Shown in pieces: positions 41,691 through 46,698 of a stretch of DNA of 46,698 nt. The position numbers were made by a program, and so were the translations under genes. This stretch comes from Candidatus Multiplicimicrobium inquinatum (GTDB lineage Bacteria > Omnitrophota > Omnitrophia > Omnitrophales > Aquincolibacteriaceae), in the NCBI GenBank assembly GCA_002344825.1, contig DDUN01000020.1, forward strand, positions 1 through 46,698, read 5' to 3'. Every line of letters begins with the position of its first letter. Within the stretch, counting starts at the first letter, position 1. A model generated the notes under the pieces. It saw nothing but the letters and a program-made list of their open reading frames with translations. It was not told where the DNA came from and made no database searches.

Positions 41691-42949
41691 CCTTCAGCTA
41701 ATGCTTGCATCATCGCCTCGCCCTTAGCCAGCGTCTCCAAGTATTCTTTTTCCGGCACCGAATCATGCACAATCCCCGCACCCACCTGAAAACTGCCTTT
41801 GCCGTTTTTGAAGACCAAAGTGCGAATCACAATATTTAAATCCATATCGCGATTCATTTTTTTTCCCGCACCGAAATAACCGAGCGAGCCCGTATAAAGC
41901 CCGCGCCGCGACGGCTCAAGCTCATCAATAATTTCTATACAGCGGATTTTTGGACAGCCCGTGATCGTCCCGCCGGGAAACATCGCGCCAAGCAAATCCA
42001 AAGCCGTTTTATCTTTCCGTAATTTTCCGCTCACGCTGGAGACCAAATGCACTACATGCGAATATTTTTCCAAAGTCATAAACTCTTCGACCTTCACGGA
42101 CTTAAAGTCGCAAACCCGTCCCAGATCATTGCGCTCCAGATCGACAAGCATCAAATGTTCCGCGCGCTCTTTGCTGCTACCCAATAATTTCTTGCGCCAG
42201 TTTTTAAGCGCTTCTTCACTGAGGCCTTTCGGACAAGTCCCTGCTATCGGGCGCGTTTCGCAAAACTGCCCGCGCTTTTGAACTAAGCGCTCGGGTGACG
42301 CGCAGGCAATTTCCAAATCACGGATTTTTAAAAAAGAAGAAAACGGCGAAGGATTGATTTTGCGCAATTTTTCATAAATGGAAAGCGGCGAGCCTTTGTA
42401 ATCAAATAAAAACTTCTGCGAAAAATTCGCCTGATAGATATCGCCCTGCTCGATATATTGCTTGGCTCGCTTCACTTTTCTTAAAAAATCTAACTTTGAA
42501 ATCTCGGACTTAAATTTTGCAATCCGAAACTTCTTAAAAGTGTCTTTGGTCTTTAGTCTTTGGTCTTTGGTCTCTTTGCCGATCCATCGGCAAAGTTTAT
42601 GGTCATACCGGGCTGTTTTCTTAAAAGAAACCAAATAAACCGCGGGATAAGCCAGGGATTTTTTGGAACGAAAGCACACAGAATCGAAAAGGCCCGCAGC
42701 CTCGTAACTAAAATACCCGAATACTTGTCCGCTGTTTTTATCAAAAAAAGTCTGTATCTGTTTCCGGCTCTTGGAAATATCGGCTAAATCTTTTTCGCTG
42801 AGTTCCAGCTCGGCCTTTACGTCATAGCCGATCATGGAATAACGCTGGTTCGGTTTGCGGAAAGTGACGCTATCCAGAAAAATGGACACGGGATATTGCG
42901 CATAAACGGTTTCATAGAACTGCCATGGCGTGAGCTGAGGAAATTTCAT
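41681..42949 (-). CDS. pabB: Aminodeoxychorismate synthase component I
   Basis: A 422-residue chorismate-utilising enzyme. The C-terminal domain has EQGDIYQANFSQKF (the PabB form, with Lys in the family's PIKGT-like region replaced by RPIAGTCP), ASPERLV, MLVDLERNDLGRVC, MFPGGTITGCPK and QVGAGIVHDSVPEKE. It converts chorismate and ammonia to aminodeoxychorismate with PabA, which is absent here. The linker between the domains carries an in-frame heptamer repeat (ETKDQRLKTKDT). A TAAACT lies 6 nt before ATG with no SD. Confidence 0.93.
   Translation of the reverse strand: MKFPQLTPWQFYETVYAQYPVSIFLDSVTFRKPNQRYSMIGYDVKAELELSEKDLADISKSRKQIQTFFDKNSGQVFGYFSYEAAGLFDSVCFRSKKSLAYPAVYLVSFKKTARYDHKLCRWIGKETKDQRLKTKDTFKKFRIAKFKSEISKLDFLRKVKRAKQYIEQGDIYQANFSQKFLFDYKGSPLSIYEKLRKINPSPFSSFLKIRDLEIACASPERLVQKRGQFCETRPIAGTCPKGLSEEALKNWRKKLLGSSKERAEHLMLVDLERNDLGRVCDFKSVKVEEFMTLEKYSHVVHLVSSVSGKLRKDKTALDLLGAMFPGGTITGCPKIRCIEIIDELEPSRRGLYTGSLGYFGAGKKMNRDMDLNIVIRTLVFKNGKGSFQVGAGIVHDSVPEKEYLETLAKGEAMMQALAEGTC
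42541..42577 (-). repeat. In-frame heptamer repeat inside pabB
   Basis: Four tandem 7-nt units (GACCAAA with one GACTAAA) plus a partial unit on the minus strand, encoding TKDQRLKTKD. The same unit is found outside genes at 30540-30563. Confidence 0.7.
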
Positions 42950-42998
42950 GGCGACAGTTTATCGGGACGAAGAGAAAGAAACAAGAACGGGCAAGAAA

Positions 42999-43028
42999 AA
43001 AGCCCGGATCATTTCTGATCCGGGCTTT
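42999..43028 (-). terminator. Intrinsic terminator of the RRM protein gene
   Basis: 13-bp stem AAAGCCCGGATCA/TGATCCGGGCTTT with a 4-nt loop, then TTTCTT on the minus strand. Confidence 0.85.
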
Positions 43029-43038
43029 CCGATCACTT

Positions 43039-43069
43039 GCGGTTGAGCCGTCCTAAGACGGCTCAGAGC
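43039..43069 (-). repeat. GCTCT/AACCGC hairpin, 3' of the RRM gene
   Basis: Minus strand: GCTCT, an 8-bp stem (GAGCCGTC/GACGGCTC), AACCGC. Longest stem of the family. It starts 12 nt past the RRM stop codon and precedes the terminator. Confidence 0.6.
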
Positions 43070-43081
43070 AAAAATTAAAGC

Positions 43082-43384
43082 TTAATAACGGTTGCGTCCG
43101 CCACCGAATCCGCCACCACCGCGGTTTTCGCGGGGAGCCTGGGGCTTAGCTTCGTTTACAGTCAAGGCGCGACCATCAAGATCTTTGCCGTTGAACTTTT
43201 CGATAGCTGAAGCAGCTTCCTGATCAGAAGACATTTCGACAAAGCCGAAACCCTTGCTGCGACCAGAATCACGATCCATGATCACCTGAGCGGAACCAAC
43301 GGTTCCTGCTTGGGAGAAAAGCTGGTTCAAAGTTGAATCCGTAGCTGAGTACGGAAGATTACCTACATATAGTTTTTTACCCAT
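43082..43384 (-). CDS. RRM-domain RNA-binding protein, Gly-rich tail
   Basis: A 100-residue protein: one RRM (residues 3-78) with RNP2 LYVGNL and RNP1 KGFGFVEM, then a Gly/Arg/Asn tail (NRGGGGFGGGRNRY). Such glycine-rich RRM proteins occur in cyanobacteria and other phyla and act as RNA chaperones, often cold-induced. SD AAGAGGT before ATG 43384. It has its own terminator, so it is probably expressed alone. The 100-nt AT-rich leader upstream holds no other gene. Confidence 0.95.
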   Translation of the reverse strand: MGKKLYVGNLPYSATDSTLNQLFSQAGTVGSAQVIMDRDSGRSKGFGFVEMSSDQEAASAIEKFNGKDLDGRALTVNEAKPQAPRENRGGGGFGGGRNRY

Positions 43385-43555
43385 AAATACCTCTTAGGTT
43401 TTGGGGCCCTGAAGAGGACATGGGCAAAAAAAATCTTACCCGACAGACACTCTTAGAAGCGGTTAACAATGCAGTAAGACTAGCACATATTTTTAAAATA
43501 GCTACAACTCCTTTTTTTGAGACGTGAATTAAAGCCTTCTAAAAGGTTGAATTGT

Positions 43556-44014
43556 CTACAAAAGAGTGCGTTTGATCGATTGTATCGCCTGATCAAGCGT
43601 GTGGAGGAACCTGGAGCGATCCTTTGGAGAGAATGGTGGCGGGCCACCCATTTGCCCGCCCGCGTCGCGTAATTGAGACATCAGTTCGCGCGCGGCCAGC
43701 ATATTCCCGATATTCGAGGCCGTAAAAATACCGCCCTTTTGATCTAAAACCTGCGCCCCTTTTTTGAGACAACGATCCGCAAGCGGAATATCAGCGGTAA
43801 TCACAATATCGTTTGCGGCAACCTGAGATTCAATCCAATCATCCACCGCATTAATATCGCGACCCTCGACCACCTGCAAACGAGCATCGCCCTGATCCGG
43901 AATCCGCATAAACGAATTCGCGGCAAAGGTCACCTGAATTCCGTGACGCCGCGCAACCTTCAATACTTCCTGTTTTACGGAACAAGCATCCGCATCCACG
44001 TATATTTGAATCAT
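43556..44014 (-). CDS. YaiI/YqxD-family (DUF188) protein
   Basis: A 152-residue protein of the UPF0178 family. The N-terminal IYVDADACSVKQEV and the DIVITADIPLADRCLKKG segments carry the conserved Asp residues of a NYN/PIN-like nuclease fold. No substrate is established. Its ATG overlaps the stop of the HTH protein (ATGA), so the two are translated together. Confidence 0.92.
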   Translation of the reverse strand: MIQIYVDADACSVKQEVLKVARRHGIQVTFAANSFMRIPDQGDARLQVVEGRDINAVDDWIESQVAANDIVITADIPLADRCLKKGAQVLDQKGGIFTASNIGNMLAARELMSQLRDAGGQMGGPPPFSPKDRSRFLHTLDQAIQSIKRTLL

Positions 44015-44883
44015 TCTTTGCTCAATTCATCGATAACTAACCGAAACTTATTACGCTCTTCATCGCTCATTTCACGAAGCACAGCATTGATCACAACAGC
44101 ATCAAAGTCGGGAAAAAGGATTTTTATAGGAACGGATAAATTGCACGACAACCAAATTTGAAAATTGGGGTTAACCAAGCGGTTCCCATTTAAAATATTA
44201 GAGACTCCCGGTCGTTGCGAATTTAATTTTGCATTTTTAGCCAGTTCGTTAATTGTCCATGCTCGACTTTGATATGAAAATTTCTTACTATTTTTAGGAA
44301 GATAACGCCATCCCGCCTTAATCAACCGACCCTTAACATCCGAGGCACCGCCAGGACCAAGCTTGGGAATCTCTTCGCCTTTGTCTTTTGAAAAAATGTC
44401 TTCTATTGCAACACCAAAAACATCCGCTATGCTTTGCTGAAAACGCTTAGAGACCTTTCGTCTCTTATATTTCCACGCAACAATGTTTTCTTCGTTACAT
44501 CTTGCCGCTTGAGCAAAGCTTCTATTATTAAAAAGAGTTGCTACCATGAACGCTTTAAGCCGAACAGCCCACAGCTCTCCTCGCGTTTCATAATCTCTTT
44601 TTTCATAATTAGTCGAACGAAATCTTGCTGGCTTTCTTTTTTCATAATTCATCCGCCCTTTGATAACACGATGAACCATGGACTGCTCTTGCGTCCGCCC
44701 CAAATTAAACTTAACAACCCATCGCCTTACATTTCTTTCTGAAATTGAAACTTTTGCATTTTTTTTGATTTCTTGTGAAATCTGGGGGCAAGACATGCCT
44801 TGTTCAACATAAAGGTCTGAAAGCAATTCTTTGGGGCTCTTTTTATAAAATTTTTCGATCTGAGCCATTTTGGCTTTACTCAT
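44011..44883 (-). CDS. Unrecognised protein with three predicted HTH segments
   Basis: A 290-residue basic protein I do not recognise. Residues 22-58 look like a resolvase/homeodomain-type HTH (MSCPQISQEI, ISERNVRRWVVKF). Residues 110-164 resemble an XRE-type HTH (FAQAARCNEENIVAWKYKRR, then VFGVAIEDIF). Residues 206-258 repeat the pattern (WTINELAKNAKL, VSNILNGN). NYEKR occurs twice (79-83 and 92-96). A DNA-binding regulator is the fair reading. It is more AT-rich than its neighbours, suggesting transfer. SD AGG, 8 nt. Confidence 0.6.
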   Translation of the reverse strand: MSKAKMAQIEKFYKKSPKELLSDLYVEQGMSCPQISQEIKKNAKVSISERNVRRWVVKFNLGRTQEQSMVHRVIKGRMNYEKRKPARFRSTNYEKRDYETRGELWAVRLKAFMVATLFNNRSFAQAARCNEENIVAWKYKRRKVSKRFQQSIADVFGVAIEDIFSKDKGEEIPKLGPGGASDVKGRLIKAGWRYLPKNSKKFSYQSRAWTINELAKNAKLNSQRPGVSNILNGNRLVNPNFQIWLSCNLSVPIKILFPDFDAVVINAVLREMSDEERNKFRLVIDELSKE

Positions 44884-45010
44884 AATAACAACCTATCCTG
44901 AATATCCTGTTCTTGCCGCAGCAGAGCAAGGCGAAGCTGCGAATAAATAGCGAAATCTTTTCGAAGAAAAGTTTCTCCACTAACAGCCCCACCCCACCTT
45001 AGCGCGAACG

Positions 45011-45095
45011 GCTCAAAGAAGAAACATTTCGAAGGCGAATTCCGCAGGGCGAAGCCCGAGGACTGTCTGAGTCGGCGAGATGTTTCTTTTTGAGC
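45011..45095 (-). terminator. Locus-specific stem with conserved loop (loop family, copy 2)
   Basis: Arms 45011-45031 and 45076-45095 pair with one bulge and one mismatch. The loop contains 45040-45070, which matches 9410-9440 in 29 of 31 positions. It lies downstream of yciH and upstream of the HTH gene. Confidence 0.65.
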
Positions 45096-45102
45096 TTTCT
45101 GG

Positions 45103-45123
45103 ATTCCCGATCGAGTCGGGAAT
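45103..45123. repeat. Short palindrome ATTCCCGA-N5-TCGGGAAT
   Basis: An 8-bp perfect inverted repeat followed by GAC. This GGAATGAC-type palindrome is widespread in many proteobacterial genomes (recalled, not searched). Just past the yciH stop. Confidence 0.55.
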
Positions 45124-45139
45124 GACAAAACGAAAGCAA

Positions 45140-45436
45140 TCACAAAACTTTTTTAGCAAACCACTCTTTTATTTGCGCCATCTTATCGCCCTGAATTTCA
45201 ATCGCGCCATTTTTTACCGTACCGCCCGTGCCGCAACGGACTTTTAATTCTTTGGAAATTTTTTCGAGGCGCTCGGCGCCGTAAGTATGCAAACCTGCAA
45301 TCACGGTCACTGCTTTGCCGTTTCTCTTCTCAATTCGGAATTGCGGCTTGGGTGAATCCGGATTTGCTTTTTTAACCGACTCTGGCTTTTGGTCGGAGCT
45401 GAGACTCCAGCCCGGCCCGCTTGTCATTTTTGCCAT
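45140..45436 (-). CDS. yciH: SUI1/YciH-family translation initiation factor-like protein
   Basis: A 98-residue protein with the eIF1/SUI1 fold (KAVTVIAGLHTYGAERLEKISKELKVRCGTGGTVKNGAIEIQG, seen in pieces). Bacterial YciH binds 30S and can help discriminate against weak initiation, mostly under stress. I chose ATG 45436 with GGGG four nt upstream; a start 6 codons earlier overlaps the previous gene. Eleven nt downstream of the secreted protein gene. YciH is interesting here because the genome seems to use SD-less starts. Confidence 0.93.
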   Translation of the reverse strand: MAKMTSGPGWSLSSDQKPESVKKANPDSPKPQFRIEKRNGKAVTVIAGLHTYGAERLEKISKELKVRCGTGGTVKNGAIEIQGDKMAQIKEWFAKKVL

Positions 45437-45447
45437 ACTTCCCCCGT

Positions 45448-45948
45448 TTACCAAACATTTTGCCGTGCGGCATCAGAATCCGAAAACTCATCGTACGAAA
45501 GACTTTCCGAAGCATAAAGCCCTTTTGAATCTTCCAACCCTTCGTTTAACAGCGCTTCATCATCCACTTTTTTCATTTGGGCGATCATGGCTTCTTCTAG
45601 TTTTTCGATTTGTTCCGCTTCCCGGAAAGTTCGATTAAACCGCGCGTTCACCAAAGTAAAAGTCTGTTCATCGTAGTTTTCCGGACCCGCCTCAAGCATT
45701 TGATCCAAAACACTAAGCAAGCCCTTTAATTCCGAAAACCGACGGTTTAACTCTGAGAACTTGGCGCTTTCTTGATTTTTTCCCGCCTCATCCGTCCATT
45801 CCTGAACTTGATCCGCATCCCGGTGCAAACTCAAAACATAGTCAACCGCGTTCATTTCCGCCGGCTGCGAATCATCAGTCATTTGTGCCGATAGAACCCC
45901 TGCTAAAATCAGCATTCCTAAAAAAATGAATGTGCAAACTCGGATCAT
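45448..45948 (-). CDS. Exported protein of unknown function, helical
   Basis: A 166-residue protein with a signal peptide (MIRVCTFIFLGMLILAGVLS, cleavage near A21). The mature part is acidic and helical with heptad-like stretches (SELNRRFSELKGLLSVLDQML and AEQIEKLEEAMIAQM). No domain is recognised. It is translationally coupled to the SpoIIE-type phosphatase (ATGA overlap), so it may belong to the same signalling unit. Confidence 0.75.
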   Translation of the reverse strand: MIRVCTFIFLGMLILAGVLSAQMTDDSQPAEMNAVDYVLSLHRDADQVQEWTDEAGKNQESAKFSELNRRFSELKGLLSVLDQMLEAGPENYDEQTFTLVNARFNRTFREAEQIEKLEEAMIAQMKKVDDEALLNEGLEDSKGLYASESLSYDEFSDSDAARQNVW

Positions 45949-46698
45949 ACTTTATTTTCCTCTCGTGGTTCATAACCGGGAGCACAGCCTTTTGCTCCCA
46001 AAAGATCAAATGCTAACAAAGAAATATCATCTGAGGGCGGCAGGGGCTCGCACCACGCTTCAATTTTTCGCACAATTTTTTCCGCGGTTTCACTGAGCGC
46101 GGTACCGCATTGCGAAGCTAAAAGCTCCAGAAATTTTTCCATATCGTAAAGCTCGCCTGTTCGATTTTTGGCTTCAATCAAACCATCCGAATAAAAATAA
46201 AGCCGGTCGCCCGCTTTCATTGAAACCACCGTATCCTGATAATCAGCGCCATCCCAAGCGCCAATCGGCGGGCCGGAAGCGGCTTCCAAATAACTTGGCT
46301 GTCCTCCGCGCAAAAGCGCGGGCGGCAAATGCCCCGCGCTCACATAAGAAAATTCGAGCGTGTCTCTGTTTAGTATTCCATAAATCAAAGTAAACAGCTG
46401 AGTCGCCTCGGGATTGGAGCAAAAATGCTGATTCAGCTGGCGCGCCACTTGCGATGGGCTTGAAATTTTTCCGCCGCTTTTTAAAAGCGATGCCTCTGAA
46501 AAAGGCGAAAGGAAATGTGCCACCGAAACCGCCAAAAGCGATGCCGCCACGCCATGCCCCGCCGCATCCAAAACATAAAAACCGACATTTTTTTCATCCA
46601 GCATGAAAACATTTAGGCTGTCGCCGCCCAGCTCATCGGACGGACGAAATTTCCAGCCCGTGCGGATACCGCTGATGAAAGGTGATTTAAGCGGCAAA
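45945..46698 (-). CDS. SpoIIE/RsbU-type PP2C phosphatase (N-terminus outside the window)
   Basis: At least 250 residues of a PPM-type serine phosphatase domain. Metal-binding Asp motifs are present: DAAGHGVAASLLAV, YSDGLIEAKN and SDDISLLAFD. These enzymes remove phosphate from anti-sigma-factor antagonists in partner-switching stress control. The N-terminal motif for sensing is beyond the right edge; the first visible residues (PLKSPFISGIRTGW) are the usual linker before the domain, so the frame surely continues. Confidence 0.9.
   Translation of the reverse strand, partial: LPLKSPFISGIRTGWKFRPSDELGGDSLNVFMLDEKNVGFYVLDAAGHGVAASLLAVSVAHFLSPFSEASLLKSGGKISSPSQVARQLNQHFCSNPEATQLFTLIYGILNRDTLEFSYVSAGHLPPALLRGGQPSYLEAASGPPIGAWDGADYQDTVVSMKAGDRLYFYSDGLIEAKNRTGELYDMEKFLELLASQCGTALSETAEKIVRKIEAWCEPLPPSDDISLLAFDLLGAKGCAPGYEPREENKV

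Noticed and set aside
44880..45143. An 87-residue minus-strand frame upstream of the HTH gene
   Set aside because: It lies across the loop-family hairpin and the short palindrome; its composition (RRLRQSSGFALRNSP) is the translation of repeat DNA, not a protein.

Overview
The window is a dense, bacterial-type chromosome segment with short intergenic gaps. An RND efflux pump (inner-membrane part of an envelope-spanning pump), OxyR, Dps and an OmpR/PhoB-type two-component system suggest a Gram-negative cell. There is no rRNA or other strong phylogenetic marker, so I do not name a phylum; an uncultivated, non-model lineage is an inference. Most genes lie on the minus strand.

Layout. 1-11.4 kb is an accessory, stress and transport region: the start of an RND pump, a divergent dps/oxyR pair with a textbook OxyR half-site before oxyR, an Alx/TerC protein, an MFS transporter, MscL, a glutathione S-transferase, MarC, an AT-richer coiled-coil protein with an RmuC-like nuclease core, ferrochelatase, a small secreted protein, QueH and a His-rich metal exporter. 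11.4-13.4 kb is a PhoB/PhoR-type pair. 13.8-26.6 kb is an information-processing and envelope block read on the minus strand: nusA-infB-rbfA-truB-ribF-psd-pssA-rpsO-pnp-dut-ftsK. Its nusA leader has a strong promoter and an intrinsic terminator about 20 nt before the start codon. 26.8-30.5 kb holds tRNA-Gly(TCC) and dnaX-recR-SDR. 30.6-34.0 kb is a glycan/lipid-linked sugar cluster (GtrB-like glycosyltransferase, methyltransferase with a likely homopolymer frameshift, GT-C-like membrane protein). Then come tRNA-Ser(CGA), a CHASE2-GGDEF protein, and a folate/one-carbon block pabB-pabC-purH-folC-mnmE, in which PABA and folate synthesis supply two folate-using enzymes. The right end has an RRM protein, a YaiI-family protein, a three-HTH protein, YciH, a small secreted protein and a SpoIIE-type phosphatase.

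The most unusual content is non-coding. (1) Seven copies of a roughly 100-128 bp bipartite palindrome lie mostly against stop codons or RNA 3' ends. Their inner sequence is conserved, but their outer arms differ from copy to copy while still pairing. (2) A second family shows the same logic with a 31-nt conserved loop inside locus-specific terminator stems (2 copies). (3) A small hairpin with a conserved internal loop recurs six times, often next to RNA-metabolism genes. (4) Several genes have a -10 box 5-8 nt before the start codon and no Shine-Dalgarno sequence, which suggests leaderless mRNAs alongside ordinary SD-led ones.
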